Source of the DNA: Ancylobacter polymorphus
GTDB taxonomy: Bacteria > Pseudomonadota > Alphaproteobacteria > Rhizobiales > Xanthobacteraceae
DNA length: 64,000 nucleotides
NCBI RefSeq assembly: GCF_030813495.1
Contig: NZ_JAUSUI010000002.1
Coordinates: 248,001-312,000, forward strand
Direction: 5' to 3'
A program made the translations under genes and the position numbers. Positions 11,030 to 19,516 of the stretch are shown here, one piece after another. Positions within the stretch are counted from its first letter, which is position 1, and each line of letters starts with the position of its first letter. Below the pieces are notes generated by a model. That model saw only the letters and a list, made by a program, of their open reading frames with translations, was not told where the DNA came from and made no database searches.

Positions 11030-11883
11030 CCCAAACCCTGCTCTGTCTCGGGCATGGCTATTGCGCCCGGCGCTTCGTCGCCCTGCATGGCGCCTCGTTC
11101 GCCCGCCGCATCGGCACCAGCCGCACGGGCGCGCCGTCGGCCGGGATGGAGATGCTGCGCTTCGACGGTGACGCCGCGCCGGCCTTGCTCGCCGCCGCCC
11201 GCGCCGCGGATGCGGTGCTGATCTCCGCCGCGCCGGGGGAGGCGGGCGACCCGTTCCTCGGCCCACTCGGCGAGGCGCTGGCGCAAGGGCAGGGGCCGCT
11301 GGTCTACCTCTCAACCATCGGTGTCTATGGCGATTCCGGCGGGGCGTGGATCGACGAGAGCGCCGGTACCGCCGCCGCCGCGCCCCGCGCCCGCCGCCGC
11401 ATCGAGGCGGAGGCCGGCTGGCAGGCCCTCGGCCGCCATGCCGGGCGTCCGGTGGCGGTGCTGCGGCTCGGCGGCATCTATGGCCCCGGCCGCAACGCGC
11501 TGATCGACGTGGCGGACGGCACCGCGCGCTGCATCGAGCGCGAGGGCCAGGTGTTCAACCGAATCCATGTCGACGACATCGCCGGCGCCATTGCCGCCGC
11601 GCTCGCGCAGCGCTTCGACGGTGTGGTGAATGTGGTGGACGACGAACCCTCGCCCTCCTGCGCCCCCGTGCGCCATGCCGCGCAGCTGCTCGGCGTCGAA
11701 CCTCCGGCGCCCGAGCGCTTCGAGGAGGCGTCCGCGCGCATGTCGCCGATGGCGCTGTCCTTCTGGGCCGATAACCGGCGGGTGCGCAATGCGCGGCTGC
11801 ATGCGCTCATCGGCGGCGCGCTGCGCTACCCGACGTTCCGCGAGGGACTGTCGGCGCTGGCGGCGGTGCCCGCCGGAGCGTAG
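11026..11883 (+). CDS. NAD-dependent epimerase/dehydratase-like SDR (YeeZ type)
   Basis: The 285-residue protein has an atypical Rossmann start ([12 protein letters not shown]) like E. coli YeeZ, followed by [13 protein letters not shown] (the catalytic Ser/Tyr region of extended SDRs), [12 protein letters not shown], and [12 protein letters not shown]. The reaction is unknown. ATGA overlap with queG indicates translational coupling. Its 3' end overlaps the convergent TetR gene by 58 bp. Confidence 0.8.
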   Translation: MTQTLLCLGHGYCARRFVALHGASFARRIGTSRTGAPSAGMEMLRFDGDAAPALLAAARAADAVLISAAPGEAGDPFLGPLGEALAQGQGPLVYLSTIGVYGDSGGAWIDESAGTAAAAPRARRRIEAEAGWQALGRHAGRPVAVLRLGGIYGPGRNALIDVADGTARCIEREGQVFNRIHVDDIAGAIAAALAQRFDGVVNVVDDEPSPSCAPVRHAAQLLGVEPPAPERFEEASARMSPMALSFWADNRRVRNARLHALIGGALRYPTFREGLSALAAVPAGA

Positions 11884-12581
11884 GGGGCGAGGCGCGGACC
11901 GGCAAAGGCGGCGAGGAACGACCCCACCATATGGTTCACCACCTGAGCGGTGGCCGCCTCGTCCGGTCGGGAAGGGTCGCCGAACACCATCGGCATGATC
12001 AGCTTGCCCTGGCAGCCCAGCACGAATTGCCACGCCGCCATCTCCACATCGGCGATCGCGAGGTCGCCCTGCGCCATTTTCGCCCGCAGCCAGCCGGACA
12101 GCCGCAGCACGCCGGCCTCCTGGCTCGCTTCGAGATAGGCACGGCCGATGATCGGCAGCTTTTCCGCGACGCCGATCACCATCCGCACCGTGCGGATATG
12201 GGCGGGTTCGAGCATGGCCTCGATATAGCGGGAGGCGAGGGCGCGCAGCGTCGCCTCAGTGGGAGCATCGGGGTCGAGCTCGAAGCAGGCTTCGGCGGTG
12301 CGGCTGCATTCCTCCGTCACCAGCGCGGCGAACAGGTCTTCCTTGGAGGCGAAATAGACATAGAGCGTGCCTTTGGAGACGCCGGCGACGCGGGCGATCT
12401 CGCCCATGCTGGCCCCGTCATAACCGGAGGTGAGAAACACCTCGCGTGCGCCGCGCAGAATCTGCTCCCGTTTGGGCGCGGGGGGAGTGGATGCCGCCCC
12501 GCCAGTACCCGGACCGACCGGCGTTCGGCCGGCGGCAGGCTGGGCACTCGTCTGGTGGGCGAAGTCCGGTAAAGCAGCCAT
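11826..12581 (-). CDS. TetR/AcrR-family transcriptional regulator
   Basis: The 251-residue protein has a Pro/Ala-rich N-terminal extension of about 35 residues, then a TetR DNA-binding domain (REQILRGAREVFLTSGYDGASMGEIARVAGVSKGTLYVYFASKEDLF in shape, with the HTH around IARVAGVSKGTLYVYF) and an AcrR-type ligand-binding half. Such proteins usually repress efflux or lipid genes. No obvious target lies beside it; a perfect palindrome about 110 bp upstream suggests autoregulation. The last 19 codons overlap the opposite-strand epimerase gene. Confidence 0.9.
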   Translation of the reverse strand: MAALPDFAHQTSAQPAAGRTPVGPGTGGAASTPPAPKREQILRGAREVFLTSGYDGASMGEIARVAGVSKGTLYVYFASKEDLFAALVTEECSRTAEACFELDPDAPTEATLRALASRYIEAMLEPAHIRTVRMVIGVAEKLPIIGRAYLEASQEAGVLRLSGWLRAKMAQGDLAIADVEMAAWQFVLGCQGKLIMPMVFGDPSRPDEAATAQVVNHMVGSFLAAFAGPRLAPYAPAGTAASADSPSRNVG

Positions 12582-12587
12582 GAACAA

Positions 12588-13156
12588 TCAAATCGGAGGA
12601 GCAATGAGGCGCGATGTCCGCCATACGGTGCGCGGCATCGACCCAGGCAGGCAAGCGATCCTAACACCGGTGCCGGGTTGAAATCCACAATTGACCGAAC
12701 GGTTCGGTCCGATGTTGATCTGGCGGGTCGAACCGCTTAAGGATCGACGCGCCAGCCGCGCTGGTCCGAAGGAACCCGCAAGCCTTTGGACATGTCAGTT
12801 CCGCTGGTAGAGGGAGGAGGGATCAACCGCCCCCAGAATCCTCCTCCCTCGCCTTGGTCCCGTACCGCCCCCGCCGAGTCACATTCGTGTGTGAACATGC
12901 AATGCGGGGCCCGATATGGGGGTCCTGACGCCGCCCTGGCGGTGCTCACACAGCGCTTGGCGGCGATGGCGCGGCGGGGTATTGCTGCAGTGCCCCCGAT
13001 GCCTCGGCATTGTTCTGCGTGAATCGGCCTTCATGCCCCGTACCTTCGCCTCGCCTCCCGCGCCCCTATCTCCCGTCTGCCGCCCCATCAGTGGACGGCG
13101 GGACCATGCCGCCTGCGCCGGCCGCGAGCCTCACGGCCGCGGCGAAGGGGCGTTGC
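12588..13156. other. 569-bp intergenic region between tetR-type gene and kup
   Basis: No convincing gene is seen; the short open frames here are Arg/Pro-rich by-products of high GC. It holds the TetR-type palindrome (12693-12709) and an inverted repeat at 12810-12850, whose 13-bp purine-rich arm (GAGGGAGGAGG-AT with one bulged G) pairs with ATCCTCCTCCCTC across a 14-base loop. The hairpin has no T tract, so it is more likely a leader structure than a terminator. The rest up to kup probably contains the kup promoter. Confidence 0.5.
12693..12709. promoter_or_regulatory. Palindromic TetR-type operator
   Basis: GACCGAAC-G-GTTCGGTC is a perfect palindrome with 8-bp arms around one central base. 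It resembles operators of many TetR/AcrR repressors. It lies 112 bp before the TetR-type gene start, so autorepression is likely; control of the kup side is possible. Confidence 0.65.
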
Positions 13157-15040
13157 ATGGCTGAACGCCGCTCCGCCGGGCGCCGGGCGATCCCCTTCAC
13201 CGCCGAGCTGGCGGCGCTCGGCGTCGTGTTCGGCGATATCGGCACCAGCCCGCTCTATGCCTTCAAGCAGGGGCTGAATGCGGTGGGCGGCCCGGGCGTG
13301 TCCGATGCCGACGTGCTGGGCCTGCTCTCCCTCATCAGCTGGGCGATCATTCTCTCCGTCACGCTCAAATATGTCATGCTGGTGCTGCGGGCCGACAATG
13401 ACGGCGAAGGCGGCATTCTGGCCCTCGTCACCCTGCTGGACCTGCACCGCTCCGCCACGGGCAAGCGCCTGTTCCTGCTGATCGCCGGCCTCGTCGGCGC
13501 GGCCATGCTCATCGGCGATGGCGTGCTCACGCCTGCCATTTCGGTGCTGTCGGCGATGGAGGGGCTGGAGGTGATCGCCCCCGAGCTCGACCATTGGATC
13601 GTCGCTGCCACCGTTCTGGTCATTCTGCTCGTCTTCATCTCCCAGCGCGCGGGCACGGAGCGCATCGGCGCCTTTTACGGGCCGGTGATGCTGGTTTGGT
13701 TCCTGTCGCTGGCGGCGCTGGGCATCCATGGCATCGTGCAGGCGCCGCAGGTGCTGGCGGCGCTGGATCCGCGCCACGGCATCCTGCTGCTCGCCGACAA
13801 TCCCATGCTCTCCGGGCTCATTCTCGGCGCCACCTTCCTGGCCGTTACCGGCGGTGAGGCGCTCTATGCCGATCTCGGCCATTTCGGCCGGCCGGTCATC
13901 ACCCGCGCCTGGCTGTTCGTTGCCATGCCCTCCCTGCTGCTCAACTATTACGGCCAGGGCGCGAATGTGCTGGTGCACCGCGAATCCGTGCGCAACCCGT
14001 TCTACGACCTGACGCCCGAAATGTTCGAGGTACCGCTGCTGATACTGGCGACACTCGCGACGATCATCGCCTCGCAGGCCATCATCACCGGCGTGTTCTC
14101 CCTCGCCAAGCAGGCCATCGAACTCGGCTACCTGCCGCCGATGCGCATCCGCTACACCAGCGAGCACAATGACCAGCACATCTATGTCGGCCGGCTGAAC
14201 TGGATCATGATGGGGGCCTGCGCGGCCATCGTCGTCTCCTTCGGCTCCTCCGACCGGCTCGCCTCCGCCTATGGCATCGCCGTGGCGATGGCGATGGTCT
14301 CCACCACCTTCCTGTTCGTCGCCTATGTGCGCCGCCGCTGGCACTGGCCCTGGCCGGCGCTGGTGGGGCTGGCGGGCGGGCTGGGGGTGATCGACCTCTC
14401 TTTCGCCACCGCCAACCTCACCAAGCTGCATGATGGCGGCTGGCTGCCGGTCACCATCGCCGCGCTGGTGCTGGTGGTCATGGTGTCGTGGCGGCGCGGC
14501 ATGGAAGGGGTGGGTCTGCAGCAGCGCCGTTTCACCGAGCCGCTCGACGATTTCGTCGCCAAGGGCCGCCCGGCGGGCTGCGCCGTGAGCCCGCGCACCG
14601 CCATTTTCCTTTCCCGTGGCGGAGCCATGACGCCGGTGGCGCTGGGGCGCCTGTCGGAACTGCTCAACGTGCAGTTCACCCGCGCTGTCATCGTCTCGGT
14701 GTGGGTCGCCTCGCGCCCGCGCGTGCCGGTGGATGAGCGGGTGCGCGTGCTGCCGCTCGACTCCGCCCATCTGCGCATCGATGTGCGCTTCGGCTATATG
14801 CAGCAGATCGATGTGCCGGCGGTGCTGGGCCCGGCGCTCTATGCCCAGGGCGTCGATCCCGACGACGCGGTCTATGTCATCGGTCACGAGCGTGTGATGC
14901 CGCCGGACGATATTCTGGGCGTGCGCGACGTGCTCGCCCATATCTTTGCCTTCCTCGCCCGCAATGCCGAGCGCTCGGTCGACCGCTTCGGCCTGCCGCG
15001 CCCGCGTACCATCGAGATCGGCTATCCGGTCCGGCTGTGA
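13157..15040 (+). CDS. kup: Low-affinity potassium uptake protein Kup
   Basis: Kup imports K+ with protons across the inner membrane. From ATG 13157 the product has 627 residues, matching the usual 620-630; I prefer it over the in-frame start 49 codons upstream because GAAGGGG precedes it. The KUP signature ALGVVFGDIGTSPLYAFKQG is near residue 15, twelve hydrophobic segments follow, and the C-terminal third is a soluble domain (FLSRGGAMTP, VLPLDSAHLRIDVRFGYMQ). It is monocistronic. Confidence 0.95.
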   Translation: MAERRSAGRRAIPFTAELAALGVVFGDIGTSPLYAFKQGLNAVGGPGVSDADVLGLLSLISWAIILSVTLKYVMLVLRADNDGEGGILALVTLLDLHRSATGKRLFLLIAGLVGAAMLIGDGVLTPAISVLSAMEGLEVIAPELDHWIVAATVLVILLVFISQRAGTERIGAFYGPVMLVWFLSLAALGIHGIVQAPQVLAALDPRHGILLLADNPMLSGLILGATFLAVTGGEALYADLGHFGRPVITRAWLFVAMPSLLLNYYGQGANVLVHRESVRNPFYDLTPEMFEVPLLILATLATIIASQAIITGVFSLAKQAIELGYLPPMRIRYTSEHNDQHIYVGRLNWIMMGACAAIVVSFGSSDRLASAYGIAVAMAMVSTTFLFVAYVRRRWHWPWPALVGLAGGLGVIDLSFATANLTKLHDGGWLPVTIAALVLVVMVSWRRGMEGVGLQQRRFTEPLDDFVAKGRPAGCAVSPRTAIFLSRGGAMTPVALGRLSELLNVQFTRAVIVSVWVASRPRVPVDERVRVLPLDSAHLRIDVRFGYMQQIDVPAVLGPALYAQGVDPDDAVYVIGHERVMPPDDILGVRDVLAHIFAFLARNAERSVDRFGLPRPRTIEIGYPVRL

Positions 15041-15216
15041 ACGGGTGGGGCGGGGCGTAACTGACCGCTCGTCACCGCCGCGTCACATGTCCGGCGTCCT
15101 GTGGCGCCTGCTGGCGGGATGCGCTAATGCGACGCTTGGTCGACCGTGTTTCACAAGGCCGCCGGGTCTGCTAGGGCTGGCCGGCACACTGGCATAACAG
15201 CAGGGACGGAGACGCG

Positions 15217-16299
15217 ATGAAGGGACTGAAGGCGATCGCCGGCTGGCTGCGTGCGCGGCTTGGCTGGCACACGCTCGGTCTGGTCGCGAGCCTCGTCATC
15301 ATCGGCATCGCCGTCTTCGTGCTTTACAAGATGCTGCGCAACATCCGGCCCACCGAGGTGCTGGAGGCGATCTCGGGCACGGATCCCTGGCGTATCGGGG
15401 TGGCGGCGCTGCTCGTGGCGGGGGCCTATTTCACCCTCACCTTCTATGACTGGTTCGCCCTGCGCACCATCGGCAAGCCGCATGTGCCCTATCGGGTCGC
15501 GGCGCTGGCCTCCTTCACCTCCTATTCCATCGGCCACAATATCGGCTTCTCCGCCTTCACCGGCGGCACGGTGCGTTACCGCATCTATTCCGCCCACGGG
15601 CTGGGCGCGGTGGACGTGGCGAAGCTCTGCTTCATCACCGGCCTCACCTTCTGGCTCGGCAACATCGCCATTCTCGGCCTCGGCGTCTCGGTCGAGCCCT
15701 GGGCGGCGAGCGCGGTGGACCACCTGCCGCCTTGGGTCAACCGGCTGATCGGCCTCGCTCTGCTCGCCGGCCTTGCCGCCTATGTCACCTGGGTGGGGCT
15801 CAAGCCGCGCCGCATCGGTGTCGGCAAGGGGCACTGGACCGTGACCCTGCCGGGGTGGAAGCTCACCCTGCTGCAGATCGTCATCGGCATCATCGATCTC
15901 TCCTTCTGCGCCGCAGCCATGTATGTGCTGATGCCGGAAGAGCCCTTCATCGATCCGATCGCGCTCGGCGTGGTGTTCATCTCCGCCACGCTGCTCGGCT
16001 TCGCCAGCCATGCGCCCGGCGGGCTCGGCGTGTTCGACGCGGCGATGCTGGTGGCGCTGCCGCAGTTCGAGACCGAGCCGCTGCTCGGCGCGCTGCTGCT
16101 GCTGCGGCTGCTCTATTACGTCACGCCCTTCGCCATCGCGCTGATCCTGATGGGCGCGCGCGAACTGATGATGAGCCGGCGCCGGCTCGACGCCACCAAG
16201 GGCATCTCGCCCGATCCGCTCGCCGCCCTGCCGGTGATCGAGCCGGACGCCGCGCCGGACGAGGCTTCCAAGCCGCAACGCCGCCGCGCCGCCGGCTGA
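15217..16299 (+). CDS. YbhN/UPF0104-type membrane protein (lysyl-PG synthetase TM-domain family)
   Basis: This 360-residue integral membrane protein has about eight hydrophobic segments and the family motifs GHNIGFSAFTGGTVRYRIY and GFASHAPGGLGVFDAAML. These match the flippase-like transmembrane domain of MprF/LPG synthetases, without the C-terminal aminoacyltransferase domain. Members are thought to handle lipids in the membrane, but the substrate is unknown. The last 35 residues are a charged Pro/Ala-rich tail. It is convergent with the next gene, separated by 13 bp. Confidence 0.85.
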   Translation: MKGLKAIAGWLRARLGWHTLGLVASLVIIGIAVFVLYKMLRNIRPTEVLEAISGTDPWRIGVAALLVAGAYFTLTFYDWFALRTIGKPHVPYRVAALASFTSYSIGHNIGFSAFTGGTVRYRIYSAHGLGAVDVAKLCFITGLTFWLGNIAILGLGVSVEPWAASAVDHLPPWVNRLIGLALLAGLAAYVTWVGLKPRRIGVGKGHWTVTLPGWKLTLLQIVIGIIDLSFCAAAMYVLMPEEPFIDPIALGVVFISATLLGFASHAPGGLGVFDAAMLVALPQFETEPLLGALLLLRLLYYVTPFAIALILMGARELMMSRRRLDATKGISPDPLAALPVIEPDAAPDEASKPQRRRAAG

Positions 16300-16312
16300 G
16301 GTGGCGCGCGCC

Positions 16313-16918
16313 CTAGCGGCCGAGGCCGGGCAGCAGGGCGCGCATGCTGGGCGGAATCTTGCTCGGCTTCACGCCCTTGGGCAGCGCGAACGCCGCCGGG
16401 TCCTGGGGCGTGCGGGAGAGTTCGGTTACCTCGAACAGTACGACCGGCTTGCCATTGATCTGCGTGGTGGTGCGCAGCACGATGCCGTCGGCGGTGATGC
16501 AACTCTCTACCGGCTGGTTCAGCGCCGGCGCGTTGAACCGCCACAGGTCGCACGCCTCGCCCAGCGCCTCATCCCGGCCCGCGCGCGTGCCCTGACGCTT
16601 GGCGTCGGAAAAGGCGAAGCCGGGCGGCATTTCCGTCTCGACGGCGAGGCGGTCCATGCCGGGCACGTCCATCATCACGACCACGCTGCTGGTCGCAAGA
16701 TCGATCAGGCTGACCATCCCATTGGGCAGGTTGCCCCGCTCCACCTCGACCCGCACCTTGCCCTGATGATGCGCCACGCTGAGCTCCACACCTGGCAGCG
16801 CGTGGGCACGGGCATGGTAATCCGCCGCGGGGGCGGGCATGGGGTCGGCGCTGGCGCCGCTGATGTCGATGGACAGGCCGATGCCCAGCACGAGGCTGGC
16901 GATCCCATAATGGCGCAT
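16313..16918 (-). CDS. Hypothetical exported protein
   Basis: The 201-residue product begins with a short Sec signal peptide (MRHYGIASLVLGIGLSIDISGASA) and then a beta-rich domain with HHQGKVRVEV, VVMMDVPGMDRLAVETEMP and CDLWRF. Two Cys (in GEACDLWRF and ESCITADG) could form a disulfide. The layout resembles DUF4412-like periplasmic proteins, but I do not assign a function. It ends 33 bp downstream of ppk2 and is probably in the same transcription unit. Confidence 0.65.
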   Translation of the reverse strand: MRHYGIASLVLGIGLSIDISGASADPMPAPAADYHARAHALPGVELSVAHHQGKVRVEVERGNLPNGMVSLIDLATSSVVVMMDVPGMDRLAVETEMPPGFAFSDAKRQGTRAGRDEALGEACDLWRFNAPALNQPVESCITADGIVLRTTTQINGKPVVLFEVTELSRTPQDPAAFALPKGVKPSKIPPSMRALLPGLGR

Positions 16919-16951
16919 CAGGCGTCCTTCACACGGGCTGCGGCAGGCATT

Positions 16952-17860
16952 TCAGGTGGCGGAACGCGCCAGAAAGGCGCGGCCGTCGAGCACGATGGCG
17001 GGATCGGGAATCCCGACGACGCCGTCATCCCTGCCCTCATACGGAATTTGGGCGAGGATTTGACGAATGACGCCGAGCCGTGCCCGCATTTTGTCGTTGC
17101 CCAGCACCACCGCCCACGGCACCGGGGTGTGGCTCGCCGCGATCATGGCGTCGCGCGCCGCCGAGATCGCGTCCCAACGCGCGGGCGCGGCGAGATCGAC
17201 GGGGGAGAGCTTCCAGCGCTTGAGCGGGTCCTGATGGCGCTCATGCAGGCGCAGCAGCTGCATTTCCCGCCCGATATCGAGCCAGATCTTGAACAGGCGG
17301 ATGCCGTCATCCACCAGCATCTTCTCGAAGGTGGGCACCTGTTCAAGGAAATGCGCGGTTTCCTGCGGCGTGCAGAAGCCCATAACGGGCTCGACCACGG
17401 CGCGGTTGTACCAGGAGCGGTCGAAGATCGCGATGTCGCCCCGGCGCGGCAGATGGGCGACGTAGCGCTGGAAATACCATTGCCCCGCTTCCGCCTCGGT
17501 CGGCTTGTCGAGCGCCACCACATGCACGAAACGCGGGTTGAGGTGCTGGGTCAGGCGGTGGATGGTGCCGCCCTTGCCCGCCGCGTCACGCCCCTCGAAG
17601 ACGATGGCGATGCGTTCGCGCTGCGCCTTCACCCATTCCTGCAGCTTCAAGAGCTCGATCTGCAGCGCGTGCAGCTCGGCCTCATAGGTCTTGCGCTTGG
17701 GCCGGTCGGTGTAGGGATAATTGCCGCTGCCATAGGCGCGCTCGGCGATAAGCGGCGGCAGTTCCGCCGTCTCTACCGAAAACCCCGCCACGGCGGCCGC
17801 GAGTTCCGCCTCTTCGCTCCCTTGTGTCTGCGCCTTGGGGGCGGCGGGCCGCTTCGTCAT
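16952..17860 (-). CDS. ppk2: Polyphosphate kinase 2
   Basis: PPK2 transfers phosphate between polyphosphate and nucleoside diphosphates. The 302-residue, single-domain protein has the Walker A loop EGRDAAGKGG (residues 89-98), the Walker B segment FDRSWYNR and the lid region KRWKLSPVD, so it is a class I-like PPK2. I chose ATG 17860, with AAAGG 8 bases upstream, over the start 8 codons earlier. It diverges from phoR, which fits a role in phosphate storage alongside the Pst/Pho genes. Confidence 0.93.
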   Translation of the reverse strand: MTKRPAAPKAQTQGSEEAELAAAVAGFSVETAELPPLIAERAYGSGNYPYTDRPKRKTYEAELHALQIELLKLQEWVKAQRERIAIVFEGRDAAGKGGTIHRLTQHLNPRFVHVVALDKPTEAEAGQWYFQRYVAHLPRRGDIAIFDRSWYNRAVVEPVMGFCTPQETAHFLEQVPTFEKMLVDDGIRLFKIWLDIGREMQLLRLHERHQDPLKRWKLSPVDLAAPARWDAISAARDAMIAASHTPVPWAVVLGNDKMRARLGVIRQILAQIPYEGRDDGVVGIPDPAIVLDGRAFLARSAT

Positions 17861-18050
17861 ATGGAAGCCTTTCAACACGATCATAAGGGCAACGTGCCGA
17901 ACTGCGGAAGGTTCGGGCCGGTGCGTCGCGATCAGCGCCCGCCACGAGCGATTCGCCTTCCGATGCCGGCTCAGAAAGCATATCAGGAAAGCGCGGCGCG
18001 CCTTAAACAGGGCGAAAGCCGCGCCTTAACATCGGGCAGGAAACGCGGGC

Positions 18051-19343
18051 ATGGCCGTCAACGAGACGCGGCAACTGGCGGAGGAAACGCTGCGGGAACG
18101 CCTCGTCAGCGCCCGCTGGGTGCTGGCCGCCGCTGCGCTCGGCCTTGCCGGGGCGATCGGGGCCGGGGCGATGACGGCGGGGGCGGGTCTGGCCATCGGC
18201 CTGCTGGTCGCCTTCGCGGCTCTGCTGCCGACGCGCAGGCGCCCGGTGGCGGCGGCGCTCGCCCGCTTCAGCGGCGAGCCCAAACCCTCCCCGCGCACCG
18301 AGGAACGGCTGCCGGCGCTGGTGCGTGCCCTGCCGGAAGCCGCGCTGCTGCTCGATGCCCGCGGCACCGTGCTTGCCGCCAACACGGCTGCGGTCGGCCT
18401 GCTTGCCAGTGTGCGCGTCGGCGATCCCGTCTCTTTCGCCGTGCGGGTGCCGGAGGTGCTGGAGGCGCTGCGGGCCTCGGTGGCCGATGGCACGGCCCGC
18501 CGTATCGAATTCGCCGAGCGCGTGCCGCTCGACCGCTGGCTGCGCGCCGATATCGTGCCGATCCGGCCCGGCCTGCTGCGCGAAGGTGCCCCGATCGAGG
18601 CTGTGCTGGTCAGCTTCGTCGATCTCACGCCGCAGCGGCGGGTGGAGCAGATGCGGGTGGATTTCGTCGCCAATGCCAGCCACGAGCTGCGCACGCCGCT
18701 GGCTTCGCTGTCGGGCTTCATCGAGACCCTGCAGGGGCCGGCGCGCAACGACGCCAATGCCCGCGAGCGTTTCCTCAAGATCATGAACGAGCAGGCCCGG
18801 CGGATGTCGCGGCTGATCGATGACCTCCTCTCGCTCTCGCGTATCGAACTGAACGCGCATCTGCGGCCGGAGGCGGCGGTGGATCTCGGCGCCGTGGTCG
18901 GCCATGTGCGCGAGGCGCTCGCGCCGCTCGGCCGCGAACGTGGCGTGGACATCCTGTTCACCCCGCCGGCCGAGCCGGTGGAAGTGCGCGGTGACCGCGA
19001 CGAGCTGATCCGGGTGTTCGAGAACCTGGTGGAGAACGCGCTGAAATATGGCGGCACCGGCGGGCGGGTGGAGATCACCGTCGCGCGCGAGGGCACGGAC
19101 GCGGTGGCGACAGTGCGCGATTACGGCCCCGGCATCGCGCCCGAACATGTGCCGCGCCTGACCGAGCGCTTCTACCGCGTCGACACCGCCCATTCGCGCG
19201 AACAGGGCGGCACCGGGCTCGGCCTCGCCATCGTCAAGCACATCGTCGCCCGCCATCGCGGCAAGATGGGCATCGAGAGTACCCCGGGCGTTGGCTCGAC
19301 ATTCTCCGTGCGTTTGTCGACCGCGTCGGCGCCGAAGCGATAA
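18051..19343 (+). CDS. phoR: Phosphate-regulon sensor histidine kinase PhoR
   Basis: The 430-residue kinase has two N-terminal membrane segments (about residues 23-60), a PAS-like domain (about 85-195), the phosphoacceptor segment NASHELRTPLASL with His211, and an ATPase domain with the N box ENLVENALKYGG and the G boxes DYGPGIAPEH and GTGLGLAI. It would phosphorylate PhoB when phosphate is scarce, under restraint by Pst and PhoU. It lies upstream of the Pho box and so outside the main pst operon. Confidence 0.93.
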   Translation: MAVNETRQLAEETLRERLVSARWVLAAAALGLAGAIGAGAMTAGAGLAIGLLVAFAALLPTRRRPVAAALARFSGEPKPSPRTEERLPALVRALPEAALLLDARGTVLAANTAAVGLLASVRVGDPVSFAVRVPEVLEALRASVADGTARRIEFAERVPLDRWLRADIVPIRPGLLREGAPIEAVLVSFVDLTPQRRVEQMRVDFVANASHELRTPLASLSGFIETLQGPARNDANARERFLKIMNEQARRMSRLIDDLLSLSRIELNAHLRPEAAVDLGAVVGHVREALAPLGRERGVDILFTPPAEPVEVRGDRDELIRVFENLVENALKYGGTGGRVEITVAREGTDAVATVRDYGPGIAPEHVPRLTERFYRVDTAHSREQGGTGLGLAIVKHIVARHRGKMGIESTPGVGSTFSVRLSTASAPKR

Positions 19344-19367
19344 GCTGAATATTTTCAGTAATTTGAA

Positions 19368-19396
19368 CTGTCATCAAGGCTTCATTGAAGGGTCAT
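19368..19396 (+). promoter_or_regulatory. Pho box with three 11-bp direct repeats
   Basis: CTGTCAT-caag-GCTTCAT-tgaa-GGGTCAT consists of three 7-bp PhoB half-sites at exact 11-bp spacing; the first is a perfect consensus match. It ends 121 bp before the pstS start and would activate pstS and the genes behind it when PhoB is phosphorylated. Confidence 0.85.
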
Positions 19397-19516
19397 AGAA
19401 CCTTGGTGCCCGGGCGGTAAGACTCCCGAGTGAACTGTCCACCGCCCTTCGGCCAATCGGGCAGGCCGGCGTCGTCTCGGCCAGGCTGCCCATCTCCCGA
19501 CCTAAGGAGAAGACCC

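Noticed and set aside
12786..13022. A 78-codon open frame on the plus strand between the TetR-type gene and kup
   Set aside because: It runs through the purine-rich hairpin and has a composition (Pro, Arg, Ser, Cys mixture) unlike the real proteins here; no ribosome-binding site is convincing.
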